The notes beneath the pieces were generated by a model that was not told where the DNA came from, ran no database searches, and worked only from the letters and a program-made list of their open reading frames with translations. A stretch of DNA of 64,000 nt from Filosporella fistucella (taxonomy: Eukaryota; Ascomycota; Leotiomycetes; Helotiales): the NCBI GenBank assembly GCA_030077755.1, contig JAQJZZ010000015.1, positions 868,001 to 932,000 of the forward strand. The letters run 5' to 3'. The translations under genes and the position numbers were made by a program. Positions 1 to 12,599 of the stretch are shown piece after piece; within the stretch, counting starts at the first letter, position 1, and the number at the start of each line of letters is the position of its first letter.

Positions 1-250
1 CTCTTAATACTCCACGTGTCTGCGAATGCCATAGCAGCAATTTGGCCCACCACAATTGATATTTTGGCAATTCGCCCTAGACCCCTCTTCTGGCTTCCAT
101 AGACCTCCCCTCTTTTCGACTTTCCAGCTTCTGGTAGCAGATTCGTTTCCGAACCTTGTCCACAGTATCAGAGAACCTTTTAAGGATACTCGACATCTAT
201 AACTTCCAAACTCCACACTCCGCCTCTGTCACACAAAGCTACCCCTCACA

Positions 251-884
251 ATGTCACGGCCTACAAATCTACCTCCAACCACACCGTCTGGGAGCGCTGG
301 TCTCCTGGCTCGCCAACTGAAATATATGCAAAGCGCAAAGGACTTACCGGGTATCTCGTGCGGTTTGGTGAACGACAATGTGTTTGAGTGGGAAGTAATG
401 CTTATGATATCGGATGATTGTAAATACTATGGTGGTATGTCTCCCTTGCTTCCGTTCTACCACCATAAATTGCCACAAAGTCTACCAAATGGTATCACGT
501 ACTGACAAATGACTTACAGGAGGAAATTTCCGCTGCCATCTCTCCTTCCCACAAAACTACCCTCTGATGCCACCGTCCCTCGTCTTCCAAGACCCGATCC
601 CATTCCACCCAAATATTTACACCGATGGCCGTCTCTGTATCTCGATTCTGCACCCGCCAGAAGACGATCAATATGGCTACGAATCAGCAGCTGAACGCTG
701 GAGTCCAGTGCAAACACCAGAGACGATACTGTTGAGTGTGATCAGTCTGTTGCACAGTCCGAATGATGAGAGTCCTGCGAATGTGGAGGCAGCGAGATTG
801 TGGAGGGAGGAAAGTGCAGGTGGCCCGAAGGAATTTAGGAAAAAGTGCAGGAGAGTCGTGAGGGAGAGTTTGGGGGAGGATTAA
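251..884 (+). CDS. ubc15: Ubiquitin-conjugating enzyme E2, Ubc15/UBE2G1 class
   Basis: The enzyme accepts ubiquitin from E1 as a thioester and passes it to substrates with an E3, in the cytosol. Two exons, 251-434 and 520-884; the 85-nt intron 435-519 starts GTATGT, has a CTGAC branch site and ends ACAG. The product is 182 aa. Visible: the UBC fold start (LLARQLKYM, FEWEVML), the FHPN motif at residues 90-93, the active-site Cys101 in GRLCISILHPP, and after it the acidic-loop insertion (EDDQYGYESAAERWSP) that marks the Ubc7/Ubc15/UBE2G group. The DESPAN and C-terminal EFRKKCRRVVRES segments fit Ubc15/UBE2G1 better than the ERAD enzyme Ubc7, but that split rests on remembered family sequences. 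The start is the first ATG of the open frame, and the protein length is normal. The spliced frame is intact. Confidence 0.92.
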
Positions 885-1565
885 TTGTGACTTTGTTGGT
901 TTGGGAGAAATGGTCATGCTTAAAGGTGGTATATGATGGGCGTTGAGATAGCATTTAGCGGGCGTGGTCTGAATGGGTATTGGCGTTATATTCAGCACAG
1001 CGAAATAAGCATTAAACGCAGCGTTATTACTACCCCCTTTTCACGGATCGTATCATGAAGTATTTGAAGGTGGTAGAAGTGTTATATTTAATTATTGGTA
1101 ATTACCACTGGTCATTTCATTTCTTTATCACTATCGGCTTGTTTGGTGTTATACGTGACAAGAACACCATAGAGATTCCAGCGGCTAAAGCATATTCGTC
1201 ATAACACTAACTAACGTGGCACTAAAATAATGTGAAAGGAGAAGACAGATACCCAGATATACATGGAATCACGTATTCCCACCCGAACAAGTACGAAATA
1301 GTCTCTTAACAACAGATACGCCCCAGATCCCCAGCAGAAAGACGAACTCCACCCAAAAGAAAATATAACTTTCCGTGCATACCAAAGGCTGTTTCTTTTA
1401 AACACAAAGCGAAAAATAGGTTTGAGAGAAACCCTTTCTGCTATGAATCCGAACATCATACATCATGACTCCGAAGGAAAATGGATATTCACATCTCACA
1501 AAGAAAGACGTCTAACGATCCTGCAGATAAGATTTAACACCGAAAATATCATCTTGGCTGAGAAA
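885..1565. other. Intergenic, convergent 3' ends
   Basis: This 680-base stretch lies between the 3' ends of the E2 gene and the minus-strand membrane-protein gene. It presumably holds both 3' UTRs and terminators. I see no coding frame with codon structure, no repeat and no RNA gene. Confidence 0.5.
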
Positions 1566-2861
1566 CTAAAACACATGGGGTATATTAGCCGCCCATGTCG
1601 ACACATATGCTGACGCGGGTAGAAAGCAAAGAGTCCGAAAAATCTCTATAGTGAGATATAGGCGCGCCAAAATGTAAGCAAACATAGACGCAAAGAGAAA
1701 CAAGTTACGACCATGTGCCTCATCGATCCCAGAGTCAATTATGAAGAAAAAGCCCGTGCAAAACGAACTTGAAGCGCGACACAGGATCGACTCGATCTTA
1801 GATGGAAACTCAAATTTCCAAGCAGCGATATGGATGGCACCGAACACAACAGAACCGAGGAAAATTCCAAAAATATCGGCCCAGCCAGTAGATGGAATGT
1901 AATCGTTAGCCACTCGAAGACCGTTCTTTATGTTTCGCTCAGTATTCAAGGTGAACAAATCCACGAACGACCTCTTGTCTGCCCTCTTGTGAAGCAATTC
2001 GACTACAGATTCAGGGAGCGGACCTTTCACTTGTAGTATAGTGAATGGAACGGCAACACCTTTGGGCTTTGACCAGTTCATGCCATATATAATTATGGCA
2101 CAGACCGCAAAGGTGACAGTTGCAATTTCCAGTTGTGAGATTTCGAGACCTCGAATTCCACGCGCAATGACTTGCACAACTAACCGTCCAATCTGTAAAA
2201 TGGTGATTGATTTCACAAATCCATCGCTCTTGCTCTTGTCCTTGATCTCATCTTTGGTGATATGAGGCAGACGAGCCAGAATGCCACTTTCGCGGAGTGC
2301 GAAAATTTCTGACCCGATAAGATGGTATGGATTCGCTGCAGTTCTTTTGATTTTTGTGACTTCGACAGATTCCACGGGCAGGCTATCCAGGTCGACGGCG
2401 GTTGGAACATGGCACCGAGTGACGAAACCTCCCATGTTTGCAAAGAGGCAGTGGATCAATGTCCATGGCACATTGTCTTCCTCCGCAAATCTCTTAAACT
2501 TCTCAAGGTCATCTTTCGCCCAGTCCAAGTCATTCCAGATCTTACCAAGCAACAATTCCGGTGCAAGTATTGTGACGGCCATCCATTTGGTGTTTGTCCA
2601 TGCGCGTTTCGAAGCCCATTTTATGTCTCCAACCAATCCAGGATCTCGTCCTTCACGCTGTTCGGGGACGTTCAGATGCTGAACTGTCCAAGTGCAAGCA
2701 AATATCGTGAATAAACAGCTTCATAGTATGTCGAGCGTGCCGCGCGAATTTGGAGATGATGCATAGTTGACTTGAGTTATAGGAATTGTGCAGTTTGTTT
2801 CGTGCTTTACTTACGCTTGGACGATGGTAACTATGGATAGGAGGGGTATGATGGAAGCCAT
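1566..2861 (-). pseudogene. Broken fungal multi-pass membrane protein gene
   Basis: From 2720 down to the stop at 1566 one open frame encodes a protein of a common, uncharacterised fungal membrane family. It runs TIFACTWTVQHLNVPEQ, GRDPGLVGDIKWASKRAW, several hydrophobic segments, and a C-terminus RLYLTIEIFRTLCFLP...NIPHV. Upstream in the same frame the family start NYASSPNSRGTLDIL is also readable, but it is cut by a TGA at 2723-2721, where the family has Trp before SCLFTIF. Further upstream ATG 2861 opens a signal-peptide-like exon (MASIIPLLSIVTIVQA) followed by a good GTAAGT donor. The only nearby acceptor (CAAG, 44-nt intron) joins it one base out of frame. Two independent lesions suggest a pseudogene; assembly error is the alternative. 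Family assignment is from memory and function is unknown. Confidence 0.6.
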
Positions 2862-3993
2862 GATCTGGGAGTGCGATTCAAGTTGGCAGATGCCTTTGAA
2901 CAGTCTGCTGCGTCGAGGGAACAGAGCTCGATTTTTGACTTCGCGTTATGGGAAATGGTGTCCAGTATGGTTTCCGTTAGTGCAAATACAAATTGAATGC
3001 AGAGGAAAGCACAGCCCTACCAGCGTAGCGAAGAGGACCTTGCTGTTGTATATTAAGAAACACCTACCTCAGCCTCCCTTCGGCCCCCAAGCTCACTCTC
3101 ATTTGGGAGCTATTTCAGGTTGCCGAATCTTGTACAGACATAACCGCTGAGTATGCCTTGTACCGGAATCTGTGAGCAGTTCAGAGTAAAAGCTCACAAA
3201 CGTGATGCCAATCTTGAAGTGGTGAGGTTAAATTCGATGATTTATGTTTCTCGGACGGGCAGTCCCACTTATCTTCACCCGGCACGTGAATTCGCGTCGA
3301 CAGGGACAATGATCACTGTGTCTCGGTGACTCGGGAGCTATGCCCTGGGCAGGGTGCTAGTAGGGCACTTAGTTCAAGTACAATGGGTCCATATTGCAAC
3401 AACATCTTTCTCAAGCTCTCTCTATTTAACTTCCAAAATATTATATCTCTGGGACGAAATCTCCATGAAGATCTTTTGTTGGAATAGCTAGCAAGCACAA
3501 TGACATATCCAAGGACACCACGAATTTTTATTTGGAACAATTATGAAGCTGAGGGATCACCACCTTGGTTCCACCGTGGGGAATCTCCAGCAGAACACCT
3601 AGCAGAGAAGATTCAACACATGATCCTTCTCCTCTTATGGCTACAATGACAATACCTCGAGATGCTCTCTATAACTGTTGTCTGTCCCCATCTTGGCACA
3701 AGACAAGGTCTCCGCACGTACTTCTTCGTGAAAAATGGGAACATGAACTCTAAGGATGCTGCAGGCTTTAGTCAACACTGTCCTTACTGTTCGTTGGAGG
3801 TTGGTTTGGTGCCTATCGTAGGTCCGAAAGGCTGCAGGCACGAAATATGCTAAATATAGACCAGGGGTGATGCAGCTGAAGTTCGCGCCGAACTCCATAA
3901 CCAAAAAAAAACCAAAACTTATTAGGTCAATTTGCAAGTGTCGTTGTTTCTCTCCCAGAAGTCTGCGAGACCCAAACTATCCTAATCTCTATC
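2862..3993. other. Intergenic, divergent promoters
   Basis: About 1.1 kb lies between the divergent starts of the broken membrane-protein gene and the first STAND gene. Short frames here have no recognisable domain or splice support, and I see nothing else in it. Confidence 0.45.
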
Positions 3994-6900
3994 ATGCTGT
4001 CTCGAGTAAAAGCAAAATTGTCGGGTGCTGGACACCGAAAGGATAAGCCCGCAGCAACGAAGCCTCTTGCCATCGTTCCTCAGAGCAGGCTGTCTGGACC
4101 ATCGGGAATCGGGAACCTCATTAATGTAGTTGAAGTCGACTCATCACAACAAATTATTTGCCAGTCGTCAGCCAGTGGGGACCAAACCGCTTTCAAACCA
4201 TCTCCGGATCCTCATCCTCAACTTCCTTCCCCGACACACATCAATCCCGAAAATGCATTCGATTTGGAGGATACCAGGAGTCCCAAAGGAAGGCTTCACA
4301 TTGCCTCCCGTGATCTAAGTCAAGCTGTTGAAACGTATATGCAAGCCAACCCAGATTCCGAGATGGTAGAGCAGTTTCGAAAAATATACGAAGTCATTGG
4401 GACGAATCCTATTGTAGCTGCTGAAAACCCTGCCGATATCATCCGTTCCAAACTCTCGAACTTGCCTGAGTACGTGACAAGTCGTAAAAAGGGATGGGTG
4501 CCAAGGGTTGGAGATTGCCTCAGTAAATTGTATCCCCTAATGTCAGTAACATTGGGCTTGGCGGCGGCTGGTGCAGATGTGAGTAATGCCCTGCCCAAAT
4601 TTCGGAAACTTGGTTCTGACAATGTTCTTAGGGGGTCACAATGATGCCTCTAAAAGGTGCAGCAAATGGCATTTCGCTACTCCTCCAGGTGAGCAAGAGA
4701 TTCCTTTAGTAGGTTGAATCCATTGACGTAAGCAGATTGCAGTAGACGAGCGGTCTCGAGGTGAAGATTTCATGAAGCAATTGGACAGGATAACTTTCCA
4801 ATCCAATCGTATTGCCGAAATTCAGAAATTTCCTAGCGTCGTCTTGAATGGCGTGCTTCTTGAGAAGTCTATGGATCTGATGACTGCAATTCTAAACTTC
4901 TTGCGGTTCAGTCTGATGTACTTCAAGCATGATTATTTCTTCAACCTCGGAAAAACTCTACTTCTTGGCCCTCAGATATATACTGAAGCAAAATCAGAAT
5001 TGAGTACGGCCATTGCTGAATATGACCAATCGCTGCTTCTTCAAATTGCAGTCACAGTACTCAATAACAATTTTTCTACCCTCCCCGATCCAGAAATCCA
5101 TACGAGCAAAGAATTTCAGGCTTGGCTTCAGCCTTCCCTGTTCGAGACCGAAAGTCAGCTCACTCGAGGGCGACAATTTCGAGCTCCTGGTACTTTGAAA
5201 TGGGTCATCGATCTCCCCGAATTCCGAGACTGGCGGTTATCAATGGATAGTGTGAACTCTGTCTTATGGCTTTCCGGCCTTCCTGGAGCGGGTAAGACTG
5301 TTGTTTCTGCATACATTGTCGACGTTTTGCGTTCCCAATATCCCGGCGCCATCGTTCTTTATTTCTTCATTAAGGCGGGTGAAACTAAATGCAGCTCCAT
5401 ATCAAACGTCATTCGGACACTTGCTGGTCAGCTGGCAGATCAGGATGCCGTTGCCCAGAAGCATATGGAGAAGATGAAATCAAAAGGATTGGATCCCATG
5501 GGTAGCCTATCAATCATCCAGCTTGTAAACGATATTTTGCAGGCTCCCCTCAAATCTATTGGCAAGCCCGTTTTCGTAATTGTTGACGGTCTAGATGAAG
5601 TTCGGTCCTCAGCTTCCGACTCTGATTCCGAAATCGATTCCTTTATCGAGATTTTGTTGACGCTTGAATGTCACATATTTATTGCCAGCCGGCCTATATC
5701 AAACATCACTAGCAGGCTCAAAAGGTATCCAAACAAAGCTCTTGGTTTGGAAGACACTTCATATGACATTGAATTATTCGTGAACAGCAAGATTGAACAA
5801 ATTCCAACCCTACGGGAAGGTTTTGAAAAGCTCAAGATTGATCCGGTATCGTTCATTGTCAGTCGATCGAAGGGTAACTTCTTGTGGGTTTCGATTGTTT
5901 TTGACCTCCTCAGCAAGAGCAAGATTCGATCCATGAAATCTTTCCAATCAGTTCTCGATACGCTCCCGGGAGCTGTGAGCAGTCTCTACGAGACCATAAT
6001 GGCCCGTATCGAGCAAAATGGAAACCTGCCTTATGCCCTCACTCTTTTGGAATGGATTGTGTATTCACAAACCAGTCTCAATCTCGACGATCTCAAAAGC
6101 ACGCTCGAGATTACACTGGACGATGAAATCTTAGATCTGGACCAGCTGGTCACTGGCGAGTTCGGAGAGTTTCTGGTGGTTTTGCCACATTCCAAACAAG
6201 GTTTCACTGCCCAGATTGGCCACGAAACTTTCCGAACCTACATCACTGAAGAGGCAACATCAAAATATCTTTTGCATGACTCTACAACGCATGCTAAGAT
6301 CGTCTTAGTCTGTTTCCATGTTATGTCTCAGCCAGATAAGTGGAGTTCCTCCTTGCAGGCGTATGCCGTTCAGAAATGGGCTCACCATTTCAAGCAATGC
6401 TCTCTCGATGTATGTCGAGCCCAAGGTGTTGATATCGCACTGGCGACATTTCTTACTGGGAATGGTTTGGCTTACTATTTTACAACAGCTCCAACTTTGG
6501 GCCATCGCTACTATGCAGCTATATTCAGAGGAGAGTTTTTGGCTCTCTACGATCACATACTTTCATGGTCAGAGCCGCTCAATGTCGATGGGTCGAGCTG
6601 GGTTGACTCCATAGCGAGGAGTGCTACCAATAGCCCCACTATGGGCGAACACATCTCTGTCACATTGGCTAAAATATGCCTCGATACCCTTTGGGATACA
6701 TACGAGTTGTCGCAGTGGTCTTGGCGTTCTGTCCTAGTGATATGGCAATACTTCACGATACAAGCCATGGACGAGAATAGAGTCTGGCGGAGTGAATCTC
6801 CAGAATTATTAGCAGGGTGTCTTCGCATGGGTGGATTTGACCCACAAAAACAATATCACGCACTCAACGCGGCAATAGCATATATCGAGGCTGATTTTGA

Positions 6901-8329
6901 TGGAGCCGAAGAGATGCTATGGAAAGCGTATGATGAGGATCCAGAAAACTTCATTTGTCTGCAAGCTTTTGGTGAGCTATACCGATGGGGGAAACGCAAG
7001 GATATCGAGAAATGTCTGCAGTATTTCGAGAAAGCCATGAAACTAGATCCGCACCCAGTCCCAGGCTGCTCTGAAAAATATTGGTCACTACTGGCAGCGC
7101 AGAAGTCCGAACAAGGCAAATTTGAGGCTGCATGTCAAGCTTACCGGGATGCTTTGAAAGGCGAGTGCGCAGGAAATGGCGAAGTGTTCTGGAATAGGCT
7201 AGCGGATCTGTATATCGATGCCAAAGACTATGCAGGAGCGAAGGAAGTCTATCTGGAGGCATTACGAAAGCATCCAGAAGATGGCTGGAAGTATTGGAGC
7301 GATGTAGCTCGATGCGATGAGAAAATTGGTGACTGGAAGGCGCAAATCTCTACAAATCATATGGCGATCCGCGAAAATCCGGAGCACAAAGGAACCTATC
7401 TGGGTAACTTGGAGACCATAGCAAATAATCAAACAAGCAAGCAACACTACAAAGAAGCCTGCGAGATTTTGGAGGCTATTTTAGATCAGACTGATCTTGC
7501 GCCGATGCGATTTAAAGAAGCACTCATGGATGTCTACTTGGAATGGGGAAAATGGAAAGAGGCATTGGAGCTTCTGGAAGAGCTAATACCAAGTGCAAAG
7601 CCAGATAATCTACCATACCTGTGGCAAAAGTCTGGCGATTCGTATTTGGCGTTGGGAATGTACGATAAAGCTGTATCGGCTTACAAGCAAGATACCCGCG
7701 AAAAGTATTGCTACACCTCAGCTTCTTGGATGGGTCGCGCACATGTCCAACTCAAGCAATACGACCTGGCTGTCCGCGAATTCAAACGAGCAATACGTCT
7801 GAGTGATGCTTATACGGTCGCTGGCGCAGTGTGGAGCTCGGCTTCTTACAACAAGGAACGAATGGCTATTGTCTGGCTAGCCGAGACATACGAGCTTCAG
7901 GGTAGACACAAAGATGCCGAAGAAGAATATATGTCTGCCAAAAAGGCTTTTAAAGATCGAGTAGAAAGCGAAGGTGCTCTCGAGGCTGCTGCTGGAGGAG
8001 GCTTGTGGCGCTCTGGTGGAAGAACACATCGCTCTCTTGCGACGATCCTGTACCGTCTTGGTGAAATCGAGGAAGCGAGGAAGGAGATGGATTTAGCGGT
8101 CAGGTTATTTGATATCACGACATATGTTGAAGATGATGTATATGAAAATTCGGAGTTGGAGGAGGCGACGAGGGAGCTTGAGAGGTTGAAACAAGATCCT
8201 GTACCACCTCCGGAGCCGTTGACGGAGGAGGAGGTTATGTTCCGGATTAGGAGGGATCTGATATTTAGGAGGAGGCAGAATGAGGCTGTGGATAGCTGGG
8301 ACTCGAAGCCGCCGAGACATCGGCATTGA
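3994..8329 (+). CDS. STAND protein: helical N-terminus, NACHT ATPase, TPR repeats
   Basis: Three exons, 3994-4578, 4632-4688 and 4736-8329 (introns of 53 and 47 nt, both phase 0), give 1411 aa. Residues 1-130 are low-complexity and basic. About 130-370 is a helical region of the kind that precedes NACHT in fungal STAND proteins. The NACHT domain starts with Walker A in SGLPGAGKT near residue 398, and Walker B is FVIVDGLDE near residue 498. From about 915 to 1330 the protein is made of TPR-like helix pairs (AFGELYRWG, FWNRLADLYIDAKDYAGA, YLWQKSGDSYLALGMYDKAV). Family knowledge: such NLR-like proteins act in the cytosol as ligand-triggered switches in fungal incompatibility and possibly immunity. 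The C-terminal repeats sense, NACHT oligomerises, and the N-terminus signals. The ligand is not deducible. The middle 19-residue exon (GVTMMPLKGAANGISLLLQ) restores a continuous helical domain and supports the splice model. No lesions are seen. Confidence 0.88.
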
Positions 8330-8814
8330 AATGTCTTCATCCGGATCTCCCCCAGAATTCAATAAAATCAACGTCAGACGTAATGACATAGTATACCCAG
8401 TAAATATTTCTTGCTAGTTGTGTAATTAGCATGCAACAGACGATTATGGTATCGACGATGATCGGATTGAACAATAAAATAATATGGATTACGAGACTCA
8501 AATAAGACGAGACAAGAGAACGAGATATGAAAAAGCTGTTCAGCCCGACATTTTCCTCGCCTGCAGGCGTCATATTGATTTTCTCTTTCCCCGGACGGTT
8601 TCTACACTTTCACTTCTAGCTTCACTTTGAGACGTTCAACATGGACTTGTGAGGACTGTGTACGTGGTATCATTCAACTCCATCTAAATGCACATGCACG
8701 TACTTATGCCTAAAGTGCAATCCTAATATACAACGCAACCCGAAAAAGATATATATCCAACCCATCCCAAACCTTTGTTACTCCAAAGTGCAGAAAATTT
8801 TATGTGCTTAAGAT
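8330..8814. other. Intergenic, convergent 3' ends
   Basis: The stretch is AT-leaning between two convergent genes, with no coding frame I can support and no repeat. Confidence 0.4.
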
Positions 8815-10533
8815 CTAGTACAAAGACGGCGGTCTACTATTTGCAGAAGCTCCCCCACACCAACAGCTCGTGTCTCCATCTTTCTCAACTTGCACTACAA
8901 CGTCTATGCCGTGTGCAAGGAGAAAAGCTCTGGCTCTTTCCCGTACATCGTCCAAATCAGAACCGCGAGTTGCGACGATGTGCATTACGCCTAATACGGA
9001 TTCGCCTTCGCTGTTTGTGTTCTTGTCTCCCATCCAGAAACGTGGGACAGTATAGCTGGCCACACCTCGGAGATCACTTACGCCGAAAAGGGTGTCTCGA
9101 AGTGAATACTCGATTTCGTCCGGAATAGTGAGGAGTAGCTTTTTAGCTGAACTTTTGAGGAGAGGAATAGCAGAGGCGAAGATTAGGATAGCGATTACAC
9201 ATGATGCGACGGGGTCCCAGCCATTCCAGCCGAAGAAATAGATCAGTGCGGTGGATACCATGACTGCAGCACTGCCCATGGTATCTGCGAGGACGTGAAG
9301 AAAAATTCCATGCATGTTCTCGTTTTCATGAGAATGTGAGTGGGCGTTTGCGGGTGGTGCTTGTGGTAATAGAGGTGTGTGTTTATGATCATGATCGTGG
9401 TTCTCATGGCTGTGATCGTGTTCGTGACTATGCTCATGACTGCAATCGTGAGAATGCTTCTCGTCCGTATGCGAATGAGAGTGCCCATGTGAATGGGAGT
9501 GGGAATGCCCGTGGTCGTGGTCATGGCCATGGTGGTGTCCATGATGTCCAAAGCATTTCATTCCCACCAGGTTGACCGCCAATCCCATTCCACTAACCAC
9601 AAACAATTCCATTAGTCGTTTCGTTTCTCTTCCATCTGCTAGTCGCTCTGTCGCCTCGATCAGAATTTCGATACTTATTAGCCTATGAAAGTTAGTCTCA
9701 CTCCCGTGAACTGAATAGAATTTTTACATCAAAAACACAGCATTTCCAAAGCCGGACAAACTCTCAATCTTTCCAAACCCGTAGGGAAACCTCTCGCTTG
9801 GTGGCCATTTACTGGCCACTGCAGCAAATAATCCAACGCCCAGGGCCAAGCAGTCAAAAAACATATGTATGCTGTCGCTGAGAAGGCCAAGGGAGTCGGT
9901 TAGGAACCCATAACAAGCTTGAACAAGCATGAATGTGAAGTTGAGGCTGTGGTTGTTAGCATCGACCTCCTTGTGCATGAAAGGGGCTTCGTACCTTATA
10001 AAGTACAATATCCTCCGAGAATCCTTATCTGCCATTATGGTATGGAGTAGAGGCCATCGGAGGGCATATGGCAATATGAAATTTGTAAACCTCGACCTCG
10101 GCTGCACTGGCGGCGTGTGTGGATGTAGATGGTCATGATCATGGTCGTGAGGTAGAACATTTGCGGCGTTCAAAGAAGGTTGAAAGGAGCCGGCATCGGA
10201 TAGAGGAGGGGAGTATTCATTGTTTTGCTTTTCGAAAGTTGCGATAGGCGGTAAGCCATTGCTATCTGGAGGTGTTGGCAGATACGAGGTCGAATTTTCT
10301 CGTTCATGGCTATGGCTGTGCCCATGCGAATGGTCGTGATCATGGTTTGCAAACGGGTCAGAATGTGTGTGCGAATGGAGGCTGCCGTTTGATCTTTCTG
10401 TCTTCAGCGACCGAGGGGAGTTGCCAGAGTATTGCCTGGCTGGAGAGTGGGAGTGAGAGTGGAGATGAGTATGTCCATGGTGGGTGTGACTACTAGTCAT
10501 TGCAGAAGCCGGTAGGGCGTATGAGGTAGCCAT
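8815..10533 (-). CDS. CDF zinc transporter, ZnT5-7/Msc2-like, with His-rich loop
   Basis: The protein exchanges Zn2+ for protons out of the cytosol; the closest subfamily (Msc2, Cis4, ZnT5-7) serves ER/Golgi membranes. Exons are 10533-9995, 9946-9728 and 9682-8815, with introns of 48 and 45 nt, giving 541 aa. A cytosolic N-terminus of about 150 residues has several His-Asp/Ser runs. The first part of the transporter reads LNFTFMLVQACYGFLTDSLG. The TM2 metal site is H207-x3-D211 (IHMFFDC), and the TM5 site is H382-x3-D386 (HVLADTMGS). The HD/HD pairing predicts zinc rather than manganese. Between them lies a very His-rich cytosolic loop of roughly 80 residues. It is shorter than yeast Msc2, so ZnT7-like is equally fair. 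It is divergent from ALG1, with 630 bp between starts. The 48-nt intron is a multiple of three without a stop (see findings). Confidence 0.9.
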
Positions 10534-11163
10534 TGTTGACTTTCAATTGAGCTATGAAGCTCGTAGTATATCTGCCACTGTCCACATGTGTCCTCCGGAT
10601 GTTGGTCCTCGAAGTCGTAATCTCGTTTTGCGCCGGTCGATCAATCGCTTGGCTTCTATCAAGCGTCAGGGCTGAAAGGGGCGGCAAGTAACAGCGCGTT
10701 CGAAGAGTTGGCAATAATATAACAACGTGGATAAAAATGAAGGTATTCCCAAAAATTGGTGGTGGTGTGGGACGAGGGGAAATGAAATCGAGTTTGTGTT
10801 AGCAAACACGAACATCAATCGATCGTCTGGTGTTGATTGTTGACCCCTGAAAATAGACCCGCCCGCATCCGAACTTGGAGGCGCTAGTGTCTGATAGGCT
10901 GAAACGGTCGTCATTTTGGGGCCCGAATGATGCAGCCAGGGATTCTCCGCCTTTACCTCACTGTCTGACCACGGCAAAATTTAGATGAAAACGGACAACA
11001 CCAAGAATTTATATACTCGCCAGAAGGAGAGACATTTTGCATTCCTTAGATATCTACCCGCTTGGGCCTCTTTTCTATGCGCGATGATGTCGAGCTATCA
11101 GCTATGATCTGCCACTGTTGCAGAGCCATTTTCTGAGACAAGATTTCTAGAAGCCACGTCACA
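10534..11163. promoter_or_regulatory. Shared divergent promoter, zinc transporter / ALG1
   Basis: These 630 bases separate two divergent ATGs, so both core promoters and 5' UTRs must lie here. I do not see a convincing TATA box or zinc-response site. Confidence 0.4.
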
Positions 11164-12599
11164 ATGTTGGATCTTCTTTTGACGCTGGCAGTGGTTGCTT
11201 CCACGACATTTACGATAATTCTTGTAATGTTACCAAGCAGATATGTCAAGCATTCGCCTCCAAAGGTGACCATCAATGGCTCTGTGAAGGAGCCCAAGAG
11301 CTCCGTCCAAGTGCTGGTTCTCGGAGATATTGGGCGAAGTCCACGGATGCAATATCATGCTATGAGTGTAGCGAAACACGGCGGTAGGGTAGATGTGGTT
11401 GGATATAAAGGTACAAAAGGCGTGAATCTATTGACATCTGGCTAATTGAACTTGCAGAATCTACCCTGCATCCTGGCCTTGTCGACAATCCCCTTATTAC
11501 GATTGTACCACTACCTCCTCCACCACCTATTCTCCGATCGAAAGCATTCCCTTTTATATTAGCAGGGCCTTTAAAAGTTTTATGGCAGATATGGAGTCTT
11601 TTTCAAGTCCTGGGGTACCACACAAAACCTTCGCGATTTCTCCTTGTTCAGAACCCTCCCTCGATACCCACCCTGTTAATCGCATTGATAATCTGTTTTC
11701 TACGGAACACGCACCTAATAATTGATTGGCATAACTATGGCTGGACCATACTGGCAGGAACAAGAGGGGCGAATCATCCATTCGTTAGGATTTCAAAATA
11801 CTATGAAGCATTCCTTGGAAGCTGGGCACCTACCGCAGCGTTTACAGTAACATATGCAATGAAAAAGCAGCTTCAAAACAAGCCATATAATGTCCGATCA
11901 CCAATTTTCACATTGCATGATCGACCCGCCGAAATATTCCAACCTATCAGTGGCATTTCGACCCGACGAGCGTTTTTGGAGCGACTGCCTGAAACAAATG
12001 AATATTCTGCAGACATCATGAATGAGAAGACTCGGTTATTAGTGAGCAGCACATCTTGGACACCAGATGAAGATTTCAATCTCCTCCTAGAAGCTCTGTG
12101 TTCATATGCAGCTTCCGAGAAGTCGCTCCCGCCAATTCTAGCAATCATCACAGGGAAAGGACCGCAGAAAGAAATGTATCTCGATCGAATAGCAGCCTTG
12201 ACGAAAGAGAGCAAATTGAAGAACATCACTATTCTGACAGCATGGCTAAGCGCGGAAGATTATGCCACACTCCTAGCATGTGCTGATCTAGGTGTGTGTC
12301 TCCATATGAGTAGCAGTGGTGTTGATCTCCCAATGAAGGTGGTAGATATGTTTGGTGCAGCTTTGCCAGTCGTCGGATATGGAGACTATGAGAGCTGGGG
12401 AGAGCTCGTCAAGGAAGGTGTAAATGGTAGAGGATTTGTGCACAGCGATGATCTGGCAAGAATATTGGAAGAATTATTCGGCGAGAAAGAAGGATTACAA
12501 TTGGCAAGACTGAAGTTGGGTGCTACCGAGGAAGGGAAGCGAAGATGGGACGTGGAATGGGATAGTGTTGCTGCGAGAGTCTTGGGATTAGATGATTGA
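11164..12599 (+). CDS. alg1: Chitobiosyldiphosphodolichol beta-1,4-mannosyltransferase
   Basis: The enzyme adds the first mannose to GlcNAc2-PP-dolichol on the cytosolic face of the ER, the committed step toward the N-glycan core. Exons are 11164-11410 and 11458-12599, with a phase-1 intron of 47 nt (GTACAA...TTGCAG), giving 462 aa, the normal fungal length. A single N-terminal membrane anchor ([20 protein letters not shown]) is followed by the GT-B N-domain ([26 protein letters not shown] across the intron, [22 protein letters not shown]). The family C-domain signature [16 protein letters not shown], with GAALPV, closes the active site. The start is the first ATG, just before the anchor. All expected motifs are present and in order. 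Confidence 0.95.

Noticed and set aside
2721..2723. TGA read as selenocysteine or by programmed readthrough
   Set aside because: Filamentous fungi lack the usual selenoprotein machinery, the site is a Trp in the family, and a second lesion lies upstream. Loss of function is simpler.
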